Source of the DNA: Bordetella parapertussis
GTDB taxonomy: Bacteria > Pseudomonadota > Gammaproteobacteria > Burkholderiales > Burkholderiaceae_D
Length of the DNA: 40,650 bases
Direction: 5' to 3'
Assembly (NCBI GenBank): GCA_945883145.1
Contig: CAMCXB010000016.1
Location: forward strand, 1-40,650
Shown: piece by piece, positions 8,428 to 16,438 of the stretch
How positions within the stretch are numbered: the stretch's first letter is position 1
Layout of the letters: each line of letters begins with the position of its first letter
Program-made: the position numbers and the translations under genes
The notes under the pieces: model-generated
What the model saw: only the letters and a program-made list of their open reading frames with translations
What the model was told of the DNA's origin: nothing
The model's database searches: none

Positions 8428-8456
8428 TTGTGACAAGCTGATATTTGCCTTAAAAT
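8428..8456 (+). promoter_or_regulatory. Candidate sigma-70 promoter of fdxA
   Basis: TTGTGA (8428-8433) and TAAAAT (8451-8456) are separated by exactly 17 bp, a good match to a sigma-70 promoter. It lies about 90 bp upstream of the fdxA start codon, in the gap between lutC-like and fdxA. The call rests on motif matching only. Confidence 0.5.
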
Positions 8457-8548
8457 ACAACGCTTTGTGACCTCAGCTAGTTTGATCTTCGTTTATCCTT
8501 ACTAGTTGCAGTGATTTGTTTCAAAAATACTTACAAAACAGGACTTTT

Positions 8549-8872
8549 ATGACTCACGTTGTGACCGAATCTTGCATCCGCTGCCGTTATACGGATTGCG
8601 TTGATGTATGCCCGGTAGACTGCTTTCGCGAAGGCCCAAATTTTCTCACCATTGATCCTGATGAATGCATCGATTGTGCGGTGTGTGTAGCCGAGTGCCC
8701 AGTCAATGCGATCTATGCTGAAGAAGACGTACCTGCTAATCAACAGCAATTCATTAAATTGAATACCGAATTAGCACGTAAATGGCCTTCTATCACTAAA
8801 TCGAAAGCGCCTCTACCCGAAGCCGATCAGTGGAAAGATACCGAAGCTAAGCTGGAATTTCTCGAGCGATAA
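8549..8872 (+). CDS. fdxA: 7Fe ferredoxin FdxA ([3Fe-4S] and [4Fe-4S])
   Basis: A 107-residue ferredoxin closely resembling Azotobacter FdI along its whole length. The N-terminal cysteine pattern is CIRCRYTDCVDVCP and the second half has CIDCAVCVAECP. By analogy with FdI, C9, C17 and C50 would bind the [3Fe-4S] cluster and C21, C40, C43 and C46 the [4Fe-4S] cluster. It carries low-potential electrons in the cytoplasm. An upstream ATG at 8516 would add 11 residues, but the ATG at 8549 has AGGA at 5-base spacing and gives the family N-terminus MTHVVTESC. It is followed by a terminator and then by a ferredoxin-NADP reductase, its likely redox partner. Confidence 0.95.
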   Translation: MTHVVTESCIRCRYTDCVDVCPVDCFREGPNFLTIDPDECIDCAVCVAECPVNAIYAEEDVPANQQQFIKLNTELARKWPSITKSKAPLPEADQWKDTEAKLEFLER

Positions 8873-8916
8873 TCTGCTTATGGCTTTTTGCTAATTTTGT
8901 TTTATCGTCTCATCGA

Positions 8917-8945
8917 CCCCGGCTTTAAGCCGGGGTTGGCTTTTT
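8917..8945 (+). terminator. Rho-independent terminator after fdxA
   Basis: CCCCGGCTT and AAGCCGGGG form a 9-bp perfect, very GC-rich stem (8917-8935), followed by TTGGCTTTTT. It lies 45 bp after the fdxA stop and separates fdxA from the reductase gene. Confidence 0.85.
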
Positions 8946-9013
8946 CTAAGAATCTCTTTGCTGCGTAGTTTGCTCAGTTATTAAAAATCATTTTGACAAA
9001 ATAGGTAAGTTGT

Positions 9014-10072
9014 ATGAATGCACAAACGAACTCCACACCCATAGAAACTGATGCAGTCATCGTCGGCGCTGGTCCTGTTGGACTCTTTCAAGTGTTTGAA
9101 CTCGGTCTTTTGGAAATCAAAGCGCATGTGATTGATTCTCTCGTTGCCGTTGGTGGTCAATGCGTAGAGCTCTATCCTGACAAACCGATTTACGATATTC
9201 CTGCAGTACCAGTCTGTACCGGTCAAGAGTTAACCGACAACCTGCTAAAACAAATCGAACCGTTTGAACCAACCTTCCATCTTGGACAAGAAGTCACCGA
9301 AGTTCAAAAACGAGATGATGGTCGCTTTGATTTACAAACATCGACAGGCACACAATTCATCACCAAAACTATTTTCATCGCTGCTGGTGTAGGCTCTTTC
9401 CAACCACGCACCATTAAAGTTGATGGCATAGAAGTGTTTGAAGGTAGTCAGCTGTTTTATCGTGTGAAAGATCCAGCGCGTTTTGCAGGTCGTAATATTG
9501 TTATTTGCGGTGGCGGTGATTCAGCATTGGATTGGGCACTCAATCTGCAAGGCAAAGCTGAGTCCGTCATTCTGTTACATCGCCGTGATGATTTTCGTGC
9601 TGCGCCAGCCTCTGTCGCTAAGATGAAAGAATTATGCGAAGCCTATGAAATGCAGCTCGTGATAGGACAAGTCTCAGGCTTTGAAACTAAAGATGACAAA
9701 CTCAGTGAAATCAAAGTCACAGGGGCAGATGGCGTAACACGTCGTATGCCACTGGATGATTTACTCGTATTCTTTGGACTCTCACCTAAATTAGGTCCGA
9801 TCGCTGAATGGGGTTTAGCAATAGAACGTAAACAACTCTCCGTCGATACAGAAAAATTTGAAACCAACATTCCAGGTATTTTTGCTGTGGGTGATATCAA
9901 CACCTATCCTGGTAAGAAAAAATTAATTCTGTCTGGCTTTCATGAAGCTGCCTTAGCTGCATTTGGTGCTGCACCTTATATTTTCCCTGAAAAGAAAATT
10001 CATATGCAATACACCACTACCTCACCAAAGCTACATAAAATTCTTGGTGTGGATAGCCCAGTATTTGATTAA
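9014..10072 (+). CDS. Ferredoxin--NADP reductase, thioredoxin-reductase-like type
   Basis: A 352-residue two-domain FAD/NAD(P) oxidoreductase. The FAD dinucleotide fold is AVIVGAGPVGLFQVFELG (about 16-33), the NAD(P)-binding fold is NIVICGGGDSALDWAL (about 165-180), and the second FAD motif is GIFAVGDINTYPGKKK. It lacks the CxxC redox centre of true thioredoxin reductases, which points to the YumC-like ferredoxin-NADP reductase family. It would pass electrons between NADPH and ferredoxin in the cytoplasm. Its position just after fdxA, on the same strand, makes that ferredoxin the natural partner (inference). A strong bidirectional terminator follows. Confidence 0.92.
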   Translation: MNAQTNSTPIETDAVIVGAGPVGLFQVFELGLLEIKAHVIDSLVAVGGQCVELYPDKPIYDIPAVPVCTGQELTDNLLKQIEPFEPTFHLGQEVTEVQKRDDGRFDLQTSTGTQFITKTIFIAAGVGSFQPRTIKVDGIEVFEGSQLFYRVKDPARFAGRNIVICGGGDSALDWALNLQGKAESVILLHRRDDFRAAPASVAKMKELCEAYEMQLVIGQVSGFETKDDKLSEIKVTGADGVTRRMPLDDLLVFFGLSPKLGPIAEWGLAIERKQLSVDTEKFETNIPGIFAVGDINTYPGKKKLILSGFHEAALAAFGAAPYIFPEKKIHMQYTTTSPKLHKILGVDSPVFD

Positions 10073-10097
10073 GTCAGTTAAGAATACTGCAGACAAT

Positions 10098-10135
10098 AAA
10101 AAATCCGGCCAGTTTTATAACTGGCCGGATTTTTT
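10098..10135. terminator. Strong bidirectional Rho-independent terminator
   Basis: A perfect 17-bp stem (10098-10114 pairing with 10119-10135) has a 4-base TTAT loop. The GC-rich centre CCGGCCAGTT is flanked by an A-run on one side and a T-run on the other, so it can terminate both strands. It lies between the convergent ferredoxin reductase and livM genes. Confidence 0.95.
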
Positions 10136-10163
10136 ATGCACTACACAAAAACCAAACGCGTAA

Positions 10164-11123
10164 TTAACGCCCAACACGTGCAGCAAGTTCACCGATAATG
10201 CCGCGTCTAAACGCAAGCACACAGATCACAAAAATTAAACCTGTCACCATCGTCACTGATTCACCAATCGTATTAAACCACTCTATGTTGGTGATGCTTG
10301 CCAACCATGTTCCAAAATCACCTAGCTTGTTTTCTAAGGCAATAATCACAATCGCACCAACTATAGGTCCGACTAAAGTGCCCAAACCACCCACCAAGGT
10401 CATTAGTACGACCAAGCCTGACATCGACCAATGCACATCAGTCAAAGTTCCAAAACCTAACACCACTGCTTTAGTAGACCCTGCTAAACCAGCAAGTGCT
10501 GCTGATAAAACAAAGGCAAGTAATTTATAACGCTCTACGTCATAGCCTAAAGAAATAGCGCGTGCTTCATTTTCGCGTATCGCTTTTAATACTTGTCCAA
10601 ACGGCGAATGAATAATGCGCACAATAAAAAGAAATGCTGCAATCACAATTGCTAAGACTACGTAATACATCACGATATCGTTTTTCAGATCGAGTAATCC
10701 TAGTAATGAACCGCGCGGTATAGATTGCAAACCATCTTCACCACCCGTGAAAGGCGCTTGTAAGAAAACAAAGAACAGCATTTGCGCTAAGGCCAAAGTG
10801 ATCATGGTGAAATAAATACCCTGACGACGTATCGCTAAGCCACCAATAATCAAACCAATCACTGCAGCGAATACTGTGCCCATCAAGATACCAATTTCAG
10901 TTGGCATGCCCCACACTTTTAAGGCATGTCCTGCGAAATAAGAAGCACCACCAAAAAATGCGGCATGACCAAAAGACAGCAAACCTGTGAAACCAATTAG
11001 TAAGTTAAATGCACACGCAAACAAAGCGAAACATAAAATCTTCATGAGTAGAACTGGATACAGCACTGCCGGTGCAATCAATGCTGCGATTAAGATGCCA
11101 GCATAAGCAATTTTTTTCATCAT
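10164..11123 (-). CDS. livM: Branched-chain amino acid-type ABC transporter permease LivM
   Basis: A 319-residue polytopic membrane protein of the LivM family. NLLIGFTGLLSFGHAAFFG near the N-terminus is the classic LivM start, and IRENEARAISLGYDVERYKLLAF is the cytoplasmic coupling loop contacting the ATPase. LVGGLGTLVGPIVGAIV lies near the C-terminus. It forms the inner-membrane channel with LivH. A TTG at 11132 opens the frame earlier, but AAGGAG directly abuts it. The ATG at 11123, 9 bases after GGAG, is the better start. It is the last gene of the acyl-CoA dehydrogenase-livGFHM operon, 13 bp after livH. The transported substrate is inferred only. Confidence 0.92.
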   Translation of the reverse strand: MMKKIAYAGILIAALIAPAVLYPVLLMKILCFALFACAFNLLIGFTGLLSFGHAAFFGGASYFAGHALKVWGMPTEIGILMGTVFAAVIGLIIGGLAIRRQGIYFTMITLALAQMLFFVFLQAPFTGGEDGLQSIPRGSLLGLLDLKNDIVMYYVVLAIVIAAFLFIVRIIHSPFGQVLKAIRENEARAISLGYDVERYKLLAFVLSAALAGLAGSTKAVVLGFGTLTDVHWSMSGLVVLMTLVGGLGTLVGPIVGAIVIIALENKLGDFGTWLASITNIEWFNTIGESVTMVTGLIFVICVLAFRRGIIGELAARVGR

Positions 11124-11136
11124 GTTGTCCAACTCC

Positions 11137-12021
11137 TTATTTCTCGCGACCGAACAGACCTGCAGGTCTGATCAATAAAACGATGGCCATCACAATGAAA
11201 ACCACGGTTGCCGATAACTCTGGATAAAACACTCTGGTTAATCCTTCAATCACACCAAGCCCTAAGCCAGTCACGATGGAGCCAAGTATTGAACCCATAC
11301 CACCGATGACCACCACAGCAAATACCGTGATGATGAGATTCGAACCCATCAAAGGAGAGACTTGTAATACAGGCGCAGCCAGTACACCTGCAAAACCGGC
11401 GAGTGCTACACCAAAGCCATATGTGAGCGTCACCATCAAAGGCACATTCACACCAAATGCTTCCACCATTTTTGGATTTTCAGTACCTGCACGCAGATAA
11501 GCACCCAAACGCGTTTTCTCAATCACAAACCATGTGAGTAAACATACGACTAACGAAGCAAGCACTACCCAAGCACGATAGTTAGGCAAAATCATAAAAC
11601 CTAAATCTGTCGCACCACGCAATGCTTCAGGCACGGAATAAGGCTGACCTGAAACGCCATAAAAAGAACGGAACACACCTTCCAACATCAGTGTGACGCC
11701 AAAGGTGAGTAACAAACCATAGAGATGATCGAGTTTATACAACCAACGCAACATGGTTTTTTCTATGATGATGCCAAACACACCGACTAATAATGGCGCG
11801 ACGAATAACATAACCCAATAGCTCACACCAAAATACTGTAAGCCCATCCACGCAATAAAAGCACCCATCATGTAGAGAGCACCATGCGCAAAATTAATCA
11901 CATTCAACAAACCAAAAATGACAGCTAAGCCTAATGACAACATGGCATAAAAAGAACCGTTCACTAGACCTAATAATAATTGGCCTAGAAAAGCAGAAAT
12001 AGGGATTCCGAAAATTTCCAT
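11137..12021 (-). CDS. livH: Branched-chain amino acid-type ABC transporter permease LivH
   Basis: A 294-residue permease of the LivH family with about eight membrane segments. LGLVNGSFYAMLSLGLAVIFGLLNVINFAHG at the N-terminus is diagnostic. RAGTENPKMVEAFGVNVPLMV is the coupling loop, and VVIGGMGSILGSIVTGLGLG follows toward the C-terminus. It pairs with LivM in the inner membrane. An AGGATAG ribosome site precedes the ATG. It lies 8 bp after livF, so cotranscription is clear. Family members carry branched-chain amino acids, amides, urea or aromatic acids, and nothing in the sequence decides among these. Confidence 0.93.
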   Translation of the reverse strand: MEIFGIPISAFLGQLLLGLVNGSFYAMLSLGLAVIFGLLNVINFAHGALYMMGAFIAWMGLQYFGVSYWVMLFVAPLLVGVFGIIIEKTMLRWLYKLDHLYGLLLTFGVTLMLEGVFRSFYGVSGQPYSVPEALRGATDLGFMILPNYRAWVVLASLVVCLLTWFVIEKTRLGAYLRAGTENPKMVEAFGVNVPLMVTLTYGFGVALAGFAGVLAAPVLQVSPLMGSNLIITVFAVVVIGGMGSILGSIVTGLGLGVIEGLTRVFYPELSATVVFIVMAIVLLIRPAGLFGREK

Positions 12022-12029
12022 GTTCTATC

Positions 12030-12737
12030 CTAAACACCTAATAATTCATTTAATACAGCTGTCTTACTTTCTAATTCAGCAGCAGCAAATTTTTCTACAA
12101 TCTGACCATGCTCCATGACATAGAAGCGATCTGCTAAGGGCGCAGCAAAACGGAAATTTTGCTCTACCATTACGATGGTGTAACCCTTGGCTTTCAAGGT
12201 CAGTATCATGCGTGCTAAGGCTTGCACAATCACTGGCGCTAAGCCTTCTGAAATTTCATCTAATAAGAGTAAGCGTGCACCTGTTCTTAAAATGCGTGCC
12301 ACTGCTAGCATTTGCTGTTCACCACCAGATAAACGTGTGCCTTGACTATCTCGTCTTTCCTCTAAGTTAGGAAACATCTGATAAATCTCTTGAATTGACA
12401 TTCCTTGTTCAGTCTTAGAAACCACAGGAGGTAATAAGAGATTTTCTTCTGCGGAAAGGGAAGAAAAAATTGCACGCTCTTCAGGACAGTAACCCACACC
12501 CAGATGCGCAATACGATAAGTGGGTAGGTTTACAGACTCCACCCCATTAATTTTTATCGAGCCTTCACGTCGTCCAGTTAAACCCATCATGGCGCGTAAA
12601 GTCGTAGAACGACCAGCACCATTACGACCTAACAAGGTCACAACTTCACCTTGCTCTACTGTCAGATTCACATCATGCAAAATATGTGATTCACCATACC
12701 ATGCTTGCAGATGACGAATATCTAATGCGCTAGTCAT
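12030..12737 (-). CDS. livF: ABC transporter ATPase LivF, with Arg in place of the Walker A lysine
   Basis: A 235-residue ABC ATPase of the LivF type. The signature motif is LSGGEQQMLAVARIL and Walker B is LLLLDEISEGLAP. The Walker A region reads GRNGAGRST: the lysine that normally contacts ATP phosphates is arginine, and the codon is CGT in the DNA. The usual LDEP is LDEI. A TTG at 12740 opens the frame earlier. The ATG at 12737 overlaps the livG stop as TGATG and has GGAG 7 bases upstream, so it is preferred. The protein energises LivHM transport together with LivG, whose Walker A is intact. Confidence 0.92.
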   Translation of the reverse strand: MTSALDIRHLQAWYGESHILHDVNLTVEQGEVVTLLGRNGAGRSTTLRAMMGLTGRREGSIKINGVESVNLPTYRIAHLGVGYCPEERAIFSSLSAEENLLLPPVVSKTEQGMSIQEIYQMFPNLEERRDSQGTRLSGGEQQMLAVARILRTGARLLLLDEISEGLAPVIVQALARMILTLKAKGYTIVMVEQNFRFAAPLADRFYVMEHGQIVEKFAAAELESKTAVLNELLGV

Positions 12738-13507
12738 CAATGCGCTCCTTCTAAACTCGCACTACTACCCATATACGCTTCCAACACCTGCGGATTTTGT
12801 GACACAGTTTTATAATCACCTTCCGCTAAAATCGCACCACGCTGCAAAACAGAAATGCGATCACAAATACCAGACACCACACCCATATTATGTTCCACCA
12901 TGAGTATGGTTCTACCCTTAGAAACTTTCTTAATTAAGTCCGTTACACGTTGTACATCTTCATGTCCCATACCTTGGGTTGGTTCATCGAGCAACATCAG
13001 TTCAGGTTCCATGGCAAGCGTAGTGGCAATTTCTAAAGCACGCTTACGTCCATAGGGAAGATCGACGGTAACACTGTCTGCGAATGACGATAAATCGACT
13101 TCTTCTAATAAAGCCATTGCACGCGCATTTAATTGATCGAGTGATTTTTCACTTTTCCAAAAATGAAATGCCGTACCTAACTGTCGCTGTAAACCGATAC
13201 GCACATTTTCTAATACAGACAAATGCGGAAACACTGCAGAAATTTGAAATGATCGAATAATGCCCAAGCGTGCAATTTGGGCAGGCTTAGCGGCGGTAAT
13301 ATCCTGACTATTAAATAATATCTGTCCTGAACTAGGCTCAATAAACTTAGTCAGTAAATTAAAACACGTGGTTTTACCAGCACCATTCGGACCTATCAAG
13401 GCATGAATATGGCCACGCTGTACTTGCAGATTCACATTATCGACAGCGATAAATCCTTTGAATTCGCGCGTTAAATTTTTTGTTTCTAAGATGACGTCTG
13501 CCATCAT
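12737..13507 (-). CDS. livG: ABC transporter ATPase LivG
   Basis: A 256-residue ABC ATPase of the LivG type. Walker A is GPNGAGKTT (about 40-48), the signature region LPYGRKRALEIATTLAMEPE replaces the usual LSGGQ with LPYGR, and Walker B is LMLLDEPTQGMG. A conserved H-loop follows in MVEHNMGVV. Liv ATPases often have a YG-type signature, so this is not a defect. Two consecutive ATGs open the frame; the second (13504) has better spacing from the GGAGA ribosome site, so the protein may be one residue shorter. It lies 9 bp after the acyl-CoA dehydrogenase gene and overlaps livF. Confidence 0.93.
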   Translation of the reverse strand: MMADVILETKNLTREFKGFIAVDNVNLQVQRGHIHALIGPNGAGKTTCFNLLTKFIEPSSGQILFNSQDITAAKPAQIARLGIIRSFQISAVFPHLSVLENVRIGLQRQLGTAFHFWKSEKSLDQLNARAMALLEEVDLSSFADSVTVDLPYGRKRALEIATTLAMEPELMLLDEPTQGMGHEDVQRVTDLIKKVSKGRTILMVEHNMGVVSGICDRISVLQRGAILAEGDYKTVSQNPQVLEAYMGSSASLEGAH

Positions 13508-13516
13508 GTCTCCAGA

Positions 13517-14683
13517 TTAAAGTTTGATGCTCTTAATAGCGTGTTTCGCCAGACTCCAGCGATGTGTTTCATTCGGACCGTCATACACTCTGAAAGAACG
13601 GGCATCAGCAAAAATACGTGCCACGATGGTTTCATGTGTCATACCAGAGCCACCTAAAATTTGCGCACTGCGATCAATCACTCGCCAGATAGCTTCAGAA
13701 GAAATCACTTTAGCAGCACTCGACTCGCGTGTTCCTAAATGTCCCTGATCTAACACCCATGCACAATGCAATACAGATAAGCGTGTGATGTGTAAATCCA
13801 TCTCATTATCTGCCAACATAAAACCTACGCCTTCATGCTGACCTAATGTTTTTCCAAAAGCTTGACGCTGTGCTGCATAACGTAAAGCGACATCATGTGC
13901 ACGTCTTGCAGCACCTAACCAACGCATGCAATGTGTGAGACGCGCTGGCGAAAGCCTGACTTGTGCATATTTAAATCCTTCACCCACCGCGCCTAATACA
14001 TTCTCTTCCGGTACGCGCAGATTTGTAAATCGCACTACACCATGACCACCTACAAAACAGGTATCGAGTGCATCCATGGTACGTTCCACTTCTATACCTG
14101 GTGCATCCATATCAGATAAAAACATGGTGGCACTACCATCTTCAAGCTTGGCCATGATAATAGCGAATGCTGCACCATTGGCACCAGTAATGAGCCACTT
14201 GACACCGTTAATGATGAAATCTTTTCCATCTTTAACTGCAATCGTTTGCAACATACTAGGATCAGCACCCGCTCCAGGAGCCGGTTCTGTCATACAAAAA
14301 CAAGAGCGCGTTTTACCTGCAGCCAGTGGACGCAACCAACGTTCTTTCTGTGCTGGTGTACAGATTTCTTCCATCATGTGCATATTGCCCTCATCAGGAG
14401 CAAAAATATTCATCGCCACTGGACCCAGTGGTGAATAGCCTGATTCTTCAAATACGATCGCTTTGGCGATGTGAGAGAGTCCCAATCCGCCGTATTCCGG
14501 CGACACATGCACAGATAAGAGCCCAGCCTTGATTGCTTTGGCAACCAACTCATCACGTAAATCTTCAGTTGGTCCATGAGATGTGCAACGCGCATCCCCT
14601 TCCATAGGAATGACCTGCTCGGCGATAAATTGGCGCGTCCTTTGCTGCAAGTCGACCAACTCAGCCGAGAGTGTGAAATCCAT
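13517..14683 (-). CDS. Acyl-CoA dehydrogenase
   Basis: A 388-residue FAD-dependent acyl-CoA dehydrogenase. CFCMTEPAPGAGADPSML is the FAD and substrate-binding signature, and DRSAQILGGSGMTHE and FRVYDGPNETHRWSLAKHAI form the C-terminal FAD contacts. The closing motif resembles ACAD10/11-type and related bacterial enzymes. It introduces an alpha-beta double bond into an acyl-CoA; chain type is not predictable. The frame opens at 14731, but the ATG at 14683 gives the family N-terminus MDFTLSAELVDLQQRTRQFI and has AGGAGA just upstream. It is the first gene of the operon with livGFHM, so the transporter probably imports the acid, or its precursor, that this pathway degrades (inference). Confidence 0.93.
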   Translation of the reverse strand: MDFTLSAELVDLQQRTRQFIAEQVIPMEGDARCTSHGPTEDLRDELVAKAIKAGLLSVHVSPEYGGLGLSHIAKAIVFEESGYSPLGPVAMNIFAPDEGNMHMMEEICTPAQKERWLRPLAAGKTRSCFCMTEPAPGAGADPSMLQTIAVKDGKDFIINGVKWLITGANGAAFAIIMAKLEDGSATMFLSDMDAPGIEVERTMDALDTCFVGGHGVVRFTNLRVPEENVLGAVGEGFKYAQVRLSPARLTHCMRWLGAARRAHDVALRYAAQRQAFGKTLGQHEGVGFMLADNEMDLHITRLSVLHCAWVLDQGHLGTRESSAAKVISSEAIWRVIDRSAQILGGSGMTHETIVARIFADARSFRVYDGPNETHRWSLAKHAIKSIKL

Positions 14684-15008
14684 GCCCTGTCTCCTGATAG
14701 ATACTGATTTAAATGCAGTTAAGTGCACCAAATCAGGTAATTAAATTTTATTTTTAATAACGCACACCGTTTAACTGGTGCTGCGCTGCAAGTCCGACAA
14801 CTTATGCTATTTCTGAAAAAATTCAAACAGCTTTCTTAGATATTTACTTAATTAACCGATGACTGTGGCCGCCTACTTGGAGAGCGCCACATACCATGCA
14901 GTCTGATTAATTTTTGTATTGTCAGGTTTAGAATAAAACTCGCTCCACGAAATCCCGCTATTCAGGCTAGAATTAAGCTATTCATATAGCAAACTGTGGA
15001 ATTTAGTC
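14684..15008. other. Divergent intergenic region (325 bp)
   Basis: This gap must hold the promoter of the minus-strand acyl-CoA dehydrogenase/liv operon and that of the plus-strand DUF2721 gene. A short interrupted inverted repeat (GTGGC near 14865, GCCAC near 14886) is visible. No clear sigma-70 promoter, binding site or RNA gene was identified. Confidence 0.5.
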
Positions 15009-15479
15009 ATGTCCAGAATGACCGCTTTATTTGGCGACATCAGTAATATTATTAGTCTTGCAATCACACCGGCATTTTTATTACTGGGTGTGTTCATGCA
15101 TATGCGCATACTAAATAATCGACTCAACAGAATAAATGACCGTGCTGAATTTTTACATGCAGTGCAACTCAGCCCACAAGGCATGAGTAAAAACTATCAT
15201 CATGAATTATCTGTGCTGCAACGCCGCATGAATGTCATAAACAAAGCTAATCTGTTTGCAGCAAGCTGTGTGGTAATCGTGTGCAGTGTTGTGATCGCTT
15301 TATTAATTGACGATGTATTTCAACTCAGATTAGATACGCTGATTGCATTTTTATTTGTATTTTCTATGCTTTTACTGATTGCGAGTTTTAGTTTGTTTTT
15401 GCATGAAATTTTTATCGCAAGCCATTCATTGCCCGCAACAGCAGTGCACAGACAACGTCAATTTGAAAACGTCTCTTGA
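15009..15479 (+). CDS. DUF2721 family membrane protein
   Basis: A 156-residue protein whose layout matches DUF2721. An N-terminal membrane helix (about 14-33, SLAITPAFLLLGVFMHMRIL) is followed by a charged region LNNRLNRINDRAEFLH, a soluble helix ending HELSVLQRRMNVINKAN, and two C-terminal membrane helices (about 79-100 and 108-135). The family has no assigned function. It stands alone, converging with the methyltransferase gene 27 bp downstream. Only a weak ribosome site is visible before the ATG. Confidence 0.82.
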   Translation: MSRMTALFGDISNIISLAITPAFLLLGVFMHMRILNNRLNRINDRAEFLHAVQLSPQGMSKNYHHELSVLQRRMNVINKANLFAASCVVIVCSVVIALLIDDVFQLRLDTLIAFLFVFSMLLLIASFSLFLHEIFIASHSLPATAVHRQRQFENVS

Positions 15480-15506
15480 AATGTAAGTCTTGAGTCGGTA
15501 TGCACA

Positions 15507-16325
15507 TCAAGCATGGATATTAAATCTTTGTTGCATATGCTCTAAGCCGACCTTAGATAAGACTTGCTGTAAACGCTCCGTTGGTTTACGTCTAGGTAGA
15601 TCCTTGTAAGTAGCGACAATCAGTTCATTCTTCATAGAATGCTCCCAACCGACTAACTCCGTCACAGTTACTTGATAGCCATGCGCTTCTAACTGCAAAC
15701 AACGCAATACATTCGTAAGCTGGCTACCAAATTCACGCGTATGAATAGGATGACGCCAAATCTCAGTCAGCGGATCATGTAATTGCTGACTTTTTATTTT
15801 TCTTAATTCCCCTGCCACTTCAGCCTGACAACATGGCACTACGACGATAAACTTTGCTCGCTTTTTCAAAGCAAAATGAATCGCATCATCGGTTGCTGTA
15901 TCGCAGGCATGCAGAGCAGTCACTATATCGACGGCCTGCGGTAACTCTGATGTGTGAATAGCCTCTGCCACTGTTAAATGTAGAAATGACATACGCGAAA
16001 ATTCACATTGTTTAGCCAAGGCACGTGAATTTTCCACTAATTCTTGTCGGCTTTCTATGCCATAAATATGCGAGGCATCATGAAGTGATTTAAAAAACAA
16101 ATCATACAAAATAAAACCAAGATAGGATTTTCCAGCACCATGATCAACTAAGGTAATAGGATAGTCTTGCTGCGCAAGCTGCTTCAGTAGTGGTTCTATA
16201 AACTGAAATAAATGATAGACCTGCTTGAGTTTGCGTCGGCTATCCTGATTCATTTTCCCATCGCGAGTCAGAATATGTAGGGCTTTGAGTAATTCTATAG
16301 ATTGTTCTGGCTTGATGTCGACCAT
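15507..16325 (-). CDS. SAM-dependent methyltransferase (Methyltransf_32-like)
   Basis: A 272-residue protein with a class I methyltransferase core. VDHGAGKSYLGFILYDLFFK is motif I for S-adenosylmethionine binding, IYGIESRQELVENSRALAK supplies the acidic residue of motif II, and IVTALHACDTATDDAIHFAL followed by IVVVPCCQAEV forms motifs III-IV. The ALHACDTATD and PCCQ stretches are typical of Methyltransf_32 proteins, some of which act on tRNA or unknown substrates. The frame opens at 16373; the ATG at 16325 (MVDIKPEQSIELL) was chosen by protein pattern, as neither start has a good ribosome site. The substrate is unknown. Confidence 0.82.
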   Translation of the reverse strand: MVDIKPEQSIELLKALHILTRDGKMNQDSRRKLKQVYHLFQFIEPLLKQLAQQDYPITLVDHGAGKSYLGFILYDLFFKSLHDASHIYGIESRQELVENSRALAKQCEFSRMSFLHLTVAEAIHTSELPQAVDIVTALHACDTATDDAIHFALKKRAKFIVVVPCCQAEVAGELRKIKSQQLHDPLTEIWRHPIHTREFGSQLTNVLRCLQLEAHGYQVTVTELVGWEHSMKNELIVATYKDLPRRKPTERLQQVLSKVGLEHMQQRFNIHA

Positions 16326-16438
16326 GATAGGAATGAGCGTGCTTATTATTGAATCAAGTCTGCATGATAGCAAAACTGGTTCTGATGTCGACTATAGGAA
16401 CTTATACACCCAGTGATCTATCAGGAATAGAAGATCAA

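Noticed and set aside
13524..14438. Several plus-strand frames of 60-120 codons
   Set aside because: They are antisense to the acyl-CoA dehydrogenase gene, whose motifs are intact; they are shadows of its codon pattern.
14865..14890. Inverted repeat GTGGC / GCCAC considered as an operator
   Set aside because: Only five bases pair cleanly, so chance is a sufficient explanation.
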